Below are positions 9,160 to 16,617 of a stretch of 33,009 nucleotides of DNA, piece after piece (position 1 is the first letter of the stretch; every line of letters begins with the position of its first letter). This stretch comes from Bordetella parapertussis (GTDB lineage Bacteria > Pseudomonadota > Gammaproteobacteria > Burkholderiales > Burkholderiaceae_C). The notes under the pieces were generated by a model. The model saw only the letters and a program-made list of their open reading frames with translations, had not been told where the DNA came from and ran no database searches. A program made the translations under genes and the position numbers. The DNA lies in NCBI GenBank assembly GCA_945900695.1, contig CAMDJU010000002.1:1-33009 (forward strand), read 5' to 3'.

Positions 9160-9732
9160 TCAAATGAACAGAAGGTATCCATTGAGCGTGCAGAAGACAC
9201 CCAATCCCCCCAAAGTCAATGAAACACCGAGCAACAAACCCACGCCCGTGATCAGTGCCACGGAGGTGAGAACAATTGAAATTTGCAGCAACGCCTCTGC
9301 ATAGTCAAACCAGGGGTCACGGCGCAACGCCAGGTCACGCTCATGCTCATGCGATTTGGCCAGCAGCATCAATTCTTTTTTGCCTTCTTTGGTATCAGGT
9401 TCAGACTCATACCTTTCGATGTTCTTTTTATAAGACTGCAATTTACCTTCGACCAGCTCGCGGGTTGCCGGGCTGAGTTTTTCTTGCGCCAAAATCACTT
9501 GGAAGTCATCGGCCGCCAATTTATAGCTGGTTTGCCGAATATTTTTAGCTTGATAGAAAGCATAAGCATTGGACGCCAAAATATTGTGCATCGTTGCCTC
9601 TTTGGAGGCATTGCTCCCACCCAAGCTGGCCAGGGCAAGAACCATGGCCAACAAAGATACCAGCAGCGCACAACGAGATTTAAATGGATCCGAATGCGTT
9701 TCCAATAGCTCTTCTGGGTTGGCAGATTCCAT
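9160..9732 (-). CDS. DUF4337 domain-containing membrane protein
   Basis: The 190-residue protein has the layout of the DUF4337 family. A short acidic N-terminus is followed by a transmembrane helix (about residues 24-42, ALLVSLLAMVLALASLGG), then SNASKEATMHNILASNAYAFYQAKNIRQ, a charged helical middle with many Lys/Glu, and two C-terminal hydrophobic segments (ISIVLTSVALITGVGLLLG and GLGVFCTLNGYLLFI). The function of the family is unknown. ATG at 9732 is preferred over the TTG one codon earlier because AGAGG lies 5 nt upstream of the ATG. It appears to lead a three-gene operon with a bactofilin and a membrane methyltransferase. Confidence 0.85.
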   Translation of the reverse strand: MESANPEELLETHSDPFKSRCALLVSLLAMVLALASLGGSNASKEATMHNILASNAYAFYQAKNIRQTSYKLAADDFQVILAQEKLSPATRELVEGKLQSYKKNIERYESEPDTKEGKKELMLLAKSHEHERDLALRRDPWFDYAEALLQISIVLTSVALITGVGLLLGVSLTLGGLGVFCTLNGYLLFI

Positions 9733-10002
9733 CAAAACCTCTTACGATTAAAACCCAATGCTATCAGCAGTGAGCTTGTCTTTTCAAGAAATGAAATAGG
9801 CGGGTTGATCAGGAAGCAAATGCAGACGTAAACATGGCAGTGGAGTTACTGCAACATTCCGAGGAATGTTCATTTGAAAAGTGATAAAACAGATCTCATC
9901 GGCTCTGCCAAGCTTGCAAAAAATTCATCAGAAATGGGCGTCAAATGAATTCAAATTAGCGGAACGTCAATGGGAAAAAACATTTCTCGGGGGGAATAAA
10001 AA
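9733..10002. other. Intergenic region upstream of the DUF4337-bactofilin operon
   Basis: These 270 bp hold no convincing gene on either strand. The sequence is AT-rich, contains the perfect palindrome described separately at 9853-9870, and should carry the promoter of the minus-strand operon. I see no certain -35/-10 pair and no clear intrinsic terminator for the second bactofilin gene. Confidence 0.6.
9853..9870. repeat. 18-bp perfect palindrome, AACATTCC-GA-GGAATGTT
   Basis: Two 8-bp arms match perfectly around a 2-nt centre. It sits about 120 bp upstream of the DUF4337 start. The first 15 bases recur exactly on the minus strand at 11796-11810, just upstream of a small gene. A dimeric regulator operator is possible. 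One shared 15-mer in a window this long is expected about once by chance, so the link between the two sites is only suggestive. Confidence 0.4.
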
Positions 10003-10356
10003 TCAACCGAAAGTTTTAATGCCCACTTGTTTCATTTCGCCACGGAATTGACCACCACGTTCGATTTCAATTTCGGAGTATTCAATGGCACCACTGACTT
10101 TACCCGTTGAGCGAATCATCAAATGGTCTTTGCAAGTAATCACCTGATGGAGTTCGCCTTGCACATCTATTTTGCGAGCGGTGATCAAACCCGTTATTTT
10201 TCCAGTTGGGCCAATTTCGAGCTCATCAGCCGTTAGGTCCCCGTCCACGGTACCGTTGATCACGGCTTTACTGGGAACATTCAGTGAACCTTTAAAGGTC
10301 ACACCTTGACCAATGGTAATGCTTTGGTTATCTAACAGTGCATTCGACATGTTCAT
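10003..10356 (-). CDS. Bactofilin (polymer-forming cytoskeletal protein), copy 2
   Basis: This second bactofilin has 117 residues and clearly resembles copy 1. Shared features are the opening (SITIGQGVTFKGSLNVPSKA), DGDLTADELEIGPTGKITG, ARKIDVQGELHQVITCKDHL and the ending SGAIEYSEIEIERGGQFRGE. The two were probably produced by duplication and have diverged, since about half the positions differ on reading them side by side. The start could be the ATG at 10356 or the ATG at 10350; upstream GAAAG is a weak ribosome site for either. It lies 174 bp downstream of the quinone oxidoreductase, a gap that probably contains its own promoter. A TACAAT element at 10421-10426 on the minus strand is a possible -10. 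Confidence 0.92.
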   Translation of the reverse strand: MNMSNALLDNQSITIGQGVTFKGSLNVPSKAVINGTVDGDLTADELEIGPTGKITGLITARKIDVQGELHQVITCKDHLMIRSTGKVSGAIEYSEIEIERGGQFRGEMKQVGIKTFG

Positions 10357-10530
10357 CTTTCAGGTCAAAAAGTCGGTCAAGACTGGAAATTGTTTCATTC
10401 AGGGACAATTGAATCGAACCATTGTATGGCTCATTTGTGGGCCATATGCAAACTTGGGGTTAATTTTTGTCGGGCAGGCACAACTTTTTTGTCATAAAAA
10501 ATATTCAGACCGATCCGCTCATCAAAGTGA

Positions 10531-11526
10531 TCATATACCTGCTTCGCCATGCACACGCAACATGATCTTGCCAATATGAACGGAAGATTCCATCAGGGCA
10601 TGGGCCAGAGCAGCGTCGTCGATATTAAAAACACGGTCAATGATGGGCAAAGCCTTGCCCTGGATCAGCAACGGCCAAACATGGTCTCGCAATGCAAGGG
10701 CAATCAGCGCTTTGTCTTCGTTGGAACGCGGCCTGAGGGTGGAGCCTGTGTAAGTAATGCGCTTGATCATCAACGAAGTGAGATCCAAATTGACCTTGGC
10801 GCCCTGCAAAAATGCAATTTGAATCAATCGGCCCTCAACCGCCAAGGCTTTGAGGTTGCGCTCGACATAGTCTCCACCGACCATGTCTAAAACCATGTTC
10901 AAACCTTGTCCTTGGGTCAACTGGAGGGCCTCGGTCACAAAATCCTGTACCTTGTAGTTGATCGCTGCATCGGCCCCGGCTTTCAGACAAGCCATGTTCT
11001 TTTCGTCATGACCCGTTGTGCAGTAAACCGTGGCGCCAAATGCTTTGGCCAGTTGAATGGCCGTCAAACCAATGCCTGACGAGCCCCCATGAACCAATAA
11101 GGTCTCTCCGGCTTTGAGGTGCCCCCTTTGAAATAAGTTCACCCAAACAGTGAAATAGTTCTCAGGCAAAGCAGCGGCTTGCAACAAACCCATGCCCAGG
11201 GGGATGGGCAAAACTTGCGTGGCAGGCACAGCAACGAATTCAGCATATCCACCCCCATTGCACAAAGCGCATACCCGGTCCCCCACAGACCATCCTTTGA
11301 CGCCCTCACCCAAAGCCTCTATGTGACCAGATACTTCCAAGCCCATGATGGGTGAAGCGCCCTTGGGTGGCGGGTATCTACCGCTGCGTTGGGCGCAATC
11401 AGGCCGGTTAACCCCGGCGAAAGCGACTTTGATCAGCACCTCACCGGGCTTCACATCCGGCATATCGGTTTGCGCAGAAACCAGGACTTCAGGGCCGCCA
11501 CCCGCACCATGTGATATGTATTTCAT
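10531..11526 (-). CDS. NAD(P)H:quinone oxidoreductase, PIG3/TP53I3-like zinc-independent MDR
   Basis: This 331-residue medium-chain dehydrogenase/reductase would reduce quinones or activated double bonds with NADPH. The N-terminal GroES-like domain has GEVLIKVAFAGVNRPDCAQR followed by GRYPPPKGASPIMGLEVSG, typical of the PIG3 group. The nucleotide-binding motif is LLVHGGSSGIGLTAIQLA near residue 145. TLRPRSNEDKA and the terminal GKIMLRV also match that subfamily. The structural zinc cysteine cluster of alcohol dehydrogenases is absent. The ATG at 11526 is used rather than the TTG immediately before it. A possible short ORF ends exactly on this ATG (TGATG overlap). The substrate in this organism cannot be told from sequence. 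Confidence 0.9.
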   Translation of the reverse strand: MKYISHGAGGGPEVLVSAQTDMPDVKPGEVLIKVAFAGVNRPDCAQRSGRYPPPKGASPIMGLEVSGHIEALGEGVKGWSVGDRVCALCNGGGYAEFVAVPATQVLPIPLGMGLLQAAALPENYFTVWVNLFQRGHLKAGETLLVHGGSSGIGLTAIQLAKAFGATVYCTTGHDEKNMACLKAGADAAINYKVQDFVTEALQLTQGQGLNMVLDMVGGDYVERNLKALAVEGRLIQIAFLQGAKVNLDLTSLMIKRITYTGSTLRPRSNEDKALIALALRDHVWPLLIQGKALPIIDRVFNIDDAALAHALMESSVHIGKIMLRVHGEAGI

Positions 11527-11669
11527 CAAACGACTCGGCGGTTATTGGCACTGACCTTGGCACGACCGGTCAAAAGGGCGCCGACCAAAGTTTCTGCCTT
11601 GGCTTGATTCCAATCAAGTAACTTAATGGGGCTCTCCTGAAAGGCTTCATTTGTTTTTTTCTTTACCAC
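11526..11669 (-). CDS. Possible small protein of 47 codons overlapping neighbours at both ends
   Basis: The frame from a GTG at 11667-11669 reads a protein-like sequence: VVKKKTNEAFQESPIKLLDW, then NQAKAETLVGALL, then TGRAKVSANNRRVV. It ends in a TGA that overlaps the ATG of the quinone oxidoreductase by one base, an arrangement typical of translational coupling. Its start overlaps the preceding small gene by 23 nt. There is no in-frame ATG and no good Shine-Dalgarno sequence, so the start is a guess. Amino acid composition looks natural, with a helical middle. I do not recognise a family. It could equally be non-coding, or the remnant of a frameshifted C-terminus of the upstream gene. Confidence 0.35.
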   Translation of the reverse strand: MVKKKTNEAFQESPIKLLDWNQAKAETLVGALLTGRAKVSANNRRVV

Positions 11670-11790
11670 GCGGTATGACCACGGTGGTCACGGCAGCGCG
11701 CATGGGCTCTCCAGTCAGGCCCTTGGGTGCAGAAGTGTCCTTCTTGGGCTTTTTGCTTTCTTTGTTGGACTTTTGTTGACCTTTTGCCAT
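11647..11790 (-). CDS. Small basic protein, 47 residues, lysine-rich
   Basis: The 47-residue protein starts MAKGQQKSNKESKKPKKDTS, continues APKGLTGEPMRAAV and ends in TTVVIPRGKEKNK. It is strongly basic and hydrophilic and probably disordered. The gene is supported by a well-placed GAGGAA about 6 nt upstream of the ATG. I have the impression that short MAKGQQ-type proteins occur in related Comamonadaceae, but I cannot verify that here. The function is unknown; nucleic acid or ribosome association would fit the charge but is speculative. It is the first gene of a possible three-gene unit with the 47-codon frame and the quinone oxidoreductase. The palindrome at 11793-11810 includes its ribosome site. 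Confidence 0.65.
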   Translation of the reverse strand: MAKGQQKSNKESKKPKKDTSAPKGLTGEPMRAAVTTVVIPRGKEKNK

Positions 11791-11792
11791 TT

Positions 11793-11810
11793 GAAATTCC
11801 TCGGAATGTT
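11793..11810. repeat. Imperfect palindrome related to the 9853-9870 site
   Basis: On the minus strand it reads AACATTCCGAGGAATTTC, matching the 9853-9870 palindrome in 16 of 18 positions; the ATTCC/GGAAT arms are intact. It overlaps the Shine-Dalgarno region of the small basic protein gene, so a protein bound here or an RNA hairpin could affect its expression. Confidence 0.35.
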
Positions 11811-11944
11811 GGCCCACATCGTGCGGACATGGAAGACAAGTCTACCCCTTCTTATGAAACAATCACAATTCTCTACGCAAGAGAATTCATCAATCCAGTC
11901 AGCTGGAGTGGCAAGTCGATTCAGGGTTTTCACTAAAACCTTTC

Positions 11945-11958
11945 CCACTATTCAGTGG
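11945..11958. promoter_or_regulatory. Inverted repeat upstream of the cox operon, CCACT-ATTC-AGTGG
   Basis: Five-base perfect arms around a 4-nt centre lie about 60 bp before coxS. The spacing would suit an operator of the operon, and GATAAT downstream near 11969 could be a -10. No regulator gene is adjacent, and short repeats like this are common by chance. Confidence 0.25.
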
Positions 11959-12017
11959 TCTACTGATTTCACGATAATCCATCACCAAAGCCATATTTTT
12001 TTCCCAAGGAGACAACC

Positions 12018-12485
12018 ATGAAGGTCGATATCACCGTTAACGGACGGGCACGAACCATTGATGCGGCCCCCAACCTCTTATTGGTCCAGGCCATTCGCGA
12101 AAACTTAAAACTGACTGGGACCCATGTCGGCTGCGACACGGCCCAGTGTGGTGCTTGCACGGTGATCGTGAACGGCAATGCCGTGAAGTCATGCAATATT
12201 TTGCTGGCACAAGCGCAAGGTGCGCAAGTCACCACCATTGAGGGATTGGCCGATGCAGATGGGACCATGCATCCCATGCAGTCCGCCTTCAAAGACTGTC
12301 ATGGCCTGCAGTGCGGTTTTTGCACGCCCGGAATGGTCATGAGCGCGATTGACCTGTGCAAACGCCATCCAAATGCCAGTGAACAAGTGATTCGCGAGCA
12401 GCTGGAGGGCAACTTGTGCCGTTGCACCGGCTATCAAAATATTGTCAAGGCCGTGCAGCAAGGTGCTGCCGCCATGAAATCTTGA
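12018..12485 (+). CDS. coxS: Molybdenum hydroxylase small subunit, two [2Fe-2S] clusters (CoxS type)
   Basis: The iron-sulfur subunit passes electrons from the molybdenum centre to FAD in xanthine oxidase-family hydroxylases. All eight cluster ligands are visible in 155 residues. C39, C44, C47 and C59 form the plant-ferredoxin-like proximal site ([12 protein letters not shown]). C99, C102, C134 and C136 form the distal site (QCGFCTPGM and LCRCTGY). AAGGAGA lies 7 nt upstream of the ATG, a good ribosome site. It leads an operon in the order S-L-M, the order usual for form II CoxL enzymes, whereas true CO dehydrogenases are usually M-S-L. The next gene begins 25 nt after the stop. The subunit itself does not reveal the substrate. 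Confidence 0.95.
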   Translation: MKVDITVNGRARTIDAAPNLLLVQAIRENLKLTGTHVGCDTAQCGACTVIVNGNAVKSCNILLAQAQGAQVTTIEGLADADGTMHPMQSAFKDCHGLQCGFCTPGMVMSAIDLCKRHPNASEQVIREQLEGNLCRCTGYQNIVKAVQQGAAAMKS

Positions 12486-12510
12486 AATAAAGAAACCACA
12501 GGAGACAACC

Positions 12511-14886
12511 ATGGGTGCATCAGATTTCGCAAAACTTCCTCACATTGGAGAGTCCTTTTTGCGCAAAGAGGACTACCGTTTTTTAACCGGCGCAGGTCAA
12601 TACACCGACGATATTGACTTGGCCAATATGTCACATGCCGTCTTTGTCCGCTCACCGCACGCACACGCAAAGATCAAAAGTATTGATAAAAAGGCAGCCT
12701 TTGCTGCACCAGGTGTGATTGGAATACTCGACGGGCAAGACGTGGTCGACGCGAAAATCAATGGCTTGCCCTGCGGCTGGTTGATCACCGATACCGATGG
12801 TCAACCCATGAAAGAACCGCCCCACCCCATCTTGGCCCACGACAAAGTGCGCTATGTGGGTGACCATGTGGTCATGGTGGTCGCCGAAACATTGGAAGAA
12901 GCCAAAAACGCTGCCGAACTCGTGACCGTTGAGTACGATGTTTTGTCGGCTGTGGTCGATGTGCGCGATGCAAGCAGCGCCGCTGCCTTGCACGACGCTG
13001 CGCCCAACAACCACTGTTACAAATGGGCCATCGGTGACAAAGTGCAAGTGGACGCCGCATTTGCCCATGCCGCCCATGTGACACAACTGGATTTGGTCAA
13101 CAACCGATTGGTGCCCAATGCCATGGAGCCGCGTGCTGCCATTGGCTCCTACAGCCGCGCCAACGACGAATACACGCTGTGGGTTTCCAACCAAAACCCC
13201 CACGTGGAGCGGTTGCTGATGACGGCTTTCGTCATGGGTTTGCCTGAACACAAAGTTCGGGTCATCGCTCCCGATGTGGGCGGAGGTTTCGGATCCAAAA
13301 TTTATTTGTATGCTGAAGATGTCTGCTTGACATGGGCGTCTAAAAAACTCAACCGAAATATCAAGTGGACCTGCGACCGATCCGAAGCATTTTTGAGCGA
13401 TGCCCATGGCCGAGACCATGCCAGCCATGCTGAAATGGCCATGGACAAAGACGGGAAGTTTTTAGCCCTGCGCGTTCACACCCATGCCAACTTGGGTGCC
13501 TACTTGTCCACCTTTTCAACCGCCGTTCCCACCATTTTGTACGCCACCTTGTTGGCTGGGCAATACACAACCCCTCAGGTTTACGTCGAGGTGGATGCAT
13601 GGTTTACCAACACCGCACCCGTTGACGCCTACCGTGGCGCAGGTCGTCCAGAAGCCACCTATTTGCTAGAACGCCTCGTCACCCGTGCCGCCTGGGAAAT
13701 GGGTTTGACACAAGATGAAATTCGCAAGCGCAATTTCATCACCCAGTTTCCTTACCAGACGCCGGTTGCGCTGCAATACGATATTGGTGACTATCACGCC
13801 TGCATGAATGAGGCGCAAAAACTGGCCGATGTGGCGGGTTATGCACAACGTCAAGCCAGCAGCCAATCCAAAGGCAAATTGCGCGGCATCGGATACTCCA
13901 GCTACATTGAAGCGTGTGGCATCGCCCCGTCCAACATTGCTGGCGCGCTGGGTGCCAGGGCAGGTCTTTTTGAGTGCGGTGAAGTTCGCGTGCACCCCAC
14001 CGGGAGCGTCACCGTTTTCACCGGTTCGCACAGCCATGGGCAAGGGCACGAAACCACCTTTGCCCAAGTCGTGGCTGCCAGATTGGGCATTGCCGTTGAA
14101 GCTGTGGACATCGTGCACGGTGACACAGGCCGGGTGCCATTTGGGATGGGCACCTATGGTTCACGCTCGATCTCTGTCGGTGGGGCCGCCATCATGCGAG
14201 CTCTGGACAAAATTGAAGCCAAGGCGAAAAAGATTGCGGCCCATTTGATGGAGGCATCCGATGCCGATATTGAGTTTGCCAATGGCGAGTTCAATGTCAA
14301 AGGAACGGACAAGAAAATCACCTTTGGACAAGTGGCCCTGACCGCCTATGTGCCACACAACTACCCGTTGGACAAACTCGAGCCGGGATTGAATGAAACG
14401 GCTTTCTACGACCCCACCAACTTCACGTTTCCAGCCGGCACCTACATTGCCGAAGTCGAAGTGGATCCGTCAACTGGTGTTGTAAAACTCGACCGCTTCA
14501 CAGCCGTGGACGATTTCGGCACCATCATCAATCCCATGATTGTTGAGGGCCAAGTCCATGGGGGTTTGGTGCAGGGCATTGGCCAAGCCTTGATGGAGAA
14601 TTGCGTTTATGACAAAGAAACAGGGCAATTGTTGACCGGCTCCTTCATGGACTACACCATGCCCCGTGCGGATGATTTCCCTGCTTTCACTTTGGGTCAT
14701 GTTTGTACCCCCTGCACCCACAACCCCCTGGGAACCAAAGGGTGCGGCGAAGCCGGCGCGATTGGCTCGCCACCCGCCATCATGAATGCTGTTTTAGATG
14801 CCTTGGCGCCTTTGGGCGTGAAAAACTTAGATATGCCTGCAACGCCCCATCGCGTTTGGCAAGCCATTCAAGCCGTCAATACTTAA
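12511..14886 (+). CDS. coxL: Molybdenum hydroxylase large subunit, form II CoxL-like
   Basis: The catalytic subunit binds the molybdopterin cofactor and hydroxylates an unknown substrate using water. The 791-residue length is normal. The protein opens with GESFLRKEDYRFLTGAGQY, as in CoxL proteins. The diagnostic loop at residues 373-379 is AYRGAGR, the form II signature; CO-oxidising form I enzymes have a Cys-containing AYXCSFR there. Other molybdenum-site segments are PDVGGGFGSK and the general-base glutamate E747 in KGCGEAGAIGSP. Form II proteins have been named CO dehydrogenase in databases, but CO oxidation has not been generally supported for them. AGGAGA precedes the ATG. All subunit and maturation genes follow in order, so the enzyme is probably made and active. 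The neighbouring genes suggest a catabolic substrate. Confidence 0.94.
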   Translation: MGASDFAKLPHIGESFLRKEDYRFLTGAGQYTDDIDLANMSHAVFVRSPHAHAKIKSIDKKAAFAAPGVIGILDGQDVVDAKINGLPCGWLITDTDGQPMKEPPHPILAHDKVRYVGDHVVMVVAETLEEAKNAAELVTVEYDVLSAVVDVRDASSAAALHDAAPNNHCYKWAIGDKVQVDAAFAHAAHVTQLDLVNNRLVPNAMEPRAAIGSYSRANDEYTLWVSNQNPHVERLLMTAFVMGLPEHKVRVIAPDVGGGFGSKIYLYAEDVCLTWASKKLNRNIKWTCDRSEAFLSDAHGRDHASHAEMAMDKDGKFLALRVHTHANLGAYLSTFSTAVPTILYATLLAGQYTTPQVYVEVDAWFTNTAPVDAYRGAGRPEATYLLERLVTRAAWEMGLTQDEIRKRNFITQFPYQTPVALQYDIGDYHACMNEAQKLADVAGYAQRQASSQSKGKLRGIGYSSYIEACGIAPSNIAGALGARAGLFECGEVRVHPTGSVTVFTGSHSHGQGHETTFAQVVAARLGIAVEAVDIVHGDTGRVPFGMGTYGSRSISVGGAAIMRALDKIEAKAKKIAAHLMEASDADIEFANGEFNVKGTDKKITFGQVALTAYVPHNYPLDKLEPGLNETAFYDPTNFTFPAGTYIAEVEVDPSTGVVKLDRFTAVDDFGTIINPMIVEGQVHGGLVQGIGQALMENCVYDKETGQLLTGSFMDYTMPRADDFPAFTLGHVCTPCTHNPLGTKGCGEAGAIGSPPAIMNAVLDALAPLGVKNLDMPATPHRVWQAIQAVNT

Positions 14887-14903
14887 AGATCAAAGGAATC
14901 AAC

Positions 14904-15695
14904 ATGTACGCTTTTACCTACGAACGCCCAGCCACCATCCAGGAGGCAAGTCAGCAAGTGGTCAATGGGGCGCAAGCCCTGGCTGGCGGCCAAACGATGC
15001 TGGCCGCCATGAAACAGCGCCTCATGCAGCCCGAGAAGTTGGTCGACTTGTCACAAATCAAGGACCTCCAAGGCATCAAAAAAGACGGCAATACCCTGGT
15101 CATTGGTGCCATGTGCACTCACCAAACCGTCGAAAACAATACAGATGTGAAGGCGCATATCCCTGCCATTGCGGCATTGGCCGGGGGCATTGGTGACCGG
15201 CAAGTGCGCGCCATGGGAACCATCGGTGGGTCTGTTGCCAACAACGATCCGGCAGCTTGCTATCCCAGCGCGGTATTGGCATTGGATGCCATCATCCACA
15301 CCAATCAACGAACCATCAAAGCAGGTGATTTCTTCAAAGGCATGTATGCCACCGCTTTGAACAGCGGCGAACTCATCACCGCCATTGCATTTCCCATCCC
15401 CAAACGCGCAGCTTATGCCAAATTCAAGCAAGCGGCATCCCGCTTTGCATTGGTCGGCGTCTTTGTCGCCGACACTGGCAACGGCGCCCGCGTAGCAATC
15501 ACGGGCGCCAGCAATGGCGTGTTTCGCCATTCCGGCTTAGAGGCTGCCTTGACCCAATCTTTCACGGCTGAAGCGGTTCAAAACGTCGCGATCGATGCCA
15601 ACCCACTCAACAGCGACTTGCACGCCTCTGCCGCCTATCGCGCCAATTTGATCAAGGTGCAAACACAGCGTGCGGTCCAACAGGCGATCGGATGA
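14904..15695 (+). CDS. coxM: Molybdenum hydroxylase medium subunit, FAD-binding (CoxM type)
   Basis: The flavoprotein subunit accepts electrons from the iron-sulfur subunit and hands them to quinone or another acceptor. The 263-residue protein shows both FAD-binding loops of the family: LAGGQTMLAAMKQRL near residue 27 and GTIGGSVANNDPAACYPSAV near residue 105. The start MYAFTYERPATIQEA matches CoxM N-termini and has AAGGA 7 nt upstream. The frame is open further upstream to 14703, but that part lies inside coxL and is not coding. The gene begins 17 nt after coxL and its stop overlaps the start of coxD by 4 nt (ATGA), so the set is translated together. Confidence 0.95.
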   Translation: MYAFTYERPATIQEASQQVVNGAQALAGGQTMLAAMKQRLMQPEKLVDLSQIKDLQGIKKDGNTLVIGAMCTHQTVENNTDVKAHIPAIAALAGGIGDRQVRAMGTIGGSVANNDPAACYPSAVLALDAIIHTNQRTIKAGDFFKGMYATALNSGELITAIAFPIPKRAAYAKFKQAASRFALVGVFVADTGNGARVAITGASNGVFRHSGLEAALTQSFTAEAVQNVAIDANPLNSDLHASAAYRANLIKVQTQRAVQQAIG

Positions 15696-16597
15696 CACCT
15701 GTTCCCGCGCTGGACTCGATTGACGGTGTCACCCAAGCCTTGGCTGGCGCGGGATACCAAGCCCACCGCAGGCTGGCCACTGCTGTTTTTTTAAGCCTGC
15801 GCCTGCAACGACCTTTGCTTTTGGAGGGCGAGCCAGGTGTTGGCAAAACTGAACTGGCAAAAGCCTTGTCGCAGGTGTTGCAACGGCCTTTGTTGCGTCT
15901 GCAGTGCTATGACGGCATGGAGCAGCGCGAAGCGCTGTATGAATGGAATCACGCTGCACAGTTGTTGCACATGCGGGCGGCCCAAGACCGCGCAAAGGTG
16001 GATGATGTGGAGCGTGAGTTGTACCAATCCAAATACCTGATTCGCCGGCCACTGTTGCAAGCATTGCAAACCCCTGCACCTGGCGCCGTTTTGTTGATCG
16101 ACGAAATTGACCGCGCCGATGAGCCCTTTGAAGCTTTTTTATTGGAATATTTGGGGGAATATCAGGTCACCATACCCGAGTTGGGAACGATCACCGCCGT
16201 CAGCTCGCCAGTCACCATCTTGACCAGCAACCGCACGCGTGACTTGCACGATGCCGTCAAAAGACGTTGCCTCTACCATTGGATGGACTACCCTGAAAGA
16301 GAGCAAGAGTTGGCCATTCTGCGCGCCAAGGTGCCCCAAGCCAGCCAAACTCTGGCCGAACATGTCGCCCTATTTGTATCACGGCTGCGCAGCCAACCTT
16401 TTTCAAACGCATTTCAACGCGGCCCTGGCATCGCTGAAAGCGTAGAGTGGGCCAAGGCTTTGGTGGCCTTGGACACCTTGCAGCTGGATCCCGAGGTGGT
16501 TCATGACACCGCGGGTATCTTGTTCAAACAGCGAGAAGACATCGCTGCCTTGCAGCCCATGATCACTGACTTATTGGCCCCCGAAGCTGCCAGTTAA
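15692..16597 (+). CDS. coxD: MoxR-type AAA+ ATPase, CoxD maturation factor
   Basis: CoxD-like MoxR ATPases remodel the molybdenum centre or assemble the hydroxylase after translation. The 301-residue protein has Walker A at residues 46-53 (GEPGVGKT), Walker B at 134-140 (LLIDEID), a sensor-1 asparagine in ILTSNRTRDL and an arginine-finger region AVKRRCLYHW. In Oligotropha, CoxD is needed for the sulfur and copper of the CO dehydrogenase active site. Here copper is unlikely because the large subunit lacks the Cys loop, so the role may be sulfuration or another assembly step. Its ATG overlaps the coxM stop. The partner VWA protein CoxE follows 20 nt downstream, the usual MoxR-VWA pairing. Confidence 0.92.
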   Translation: MTPVPALDSIDGVTQALAGAGYQAHRRLATAVFLSLRLQRPLLLEGEPGVGKTELAKALSQVLQRPLLRLQCYDGMEQREALYEWNHAAQLLHMRAAQDRAKVDDVERELYQSKYLIRRPLLQALQTPAPGAVLLIDEIDRADEPFEAFLLEYLGEYQVTIPELGTITAVSSPVTILTSNRTRDLHDAVKRRCLYHWMDYPEREQELAILRAKVPQASQTLAEHVALFVSRLRSQPFSNAFQRGPGIAESVEWAKALVALDTLQLDPEVVHDTAGILFKQREDIAALQPMITDLLAPEAAS

Positions 16598-16617
16598 CAG
16601 TTAAACGGTGTCGTTTC

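Noticed and set aside
11829..11936. 35-codon open frame on the plus strand starting MEDKSTPSYETIT
   Set aside because: No proper ribosome site, no downstream partner, and it lies in the divergent promoter region; its length is easily reached by chance.
12652..13428. 258-codon open frame on the minus strand opposite coxL
   Set aside because: Lies inside the conserved coxL gene; composition is atypical and there is no supporting signal.
14703..14903. Upstream extension of the coxM frame into coxL
   Set aside because: The real CoxM N-terminus starts at 14904 with its own ribosome site; the extension is read out of frame from coxL.
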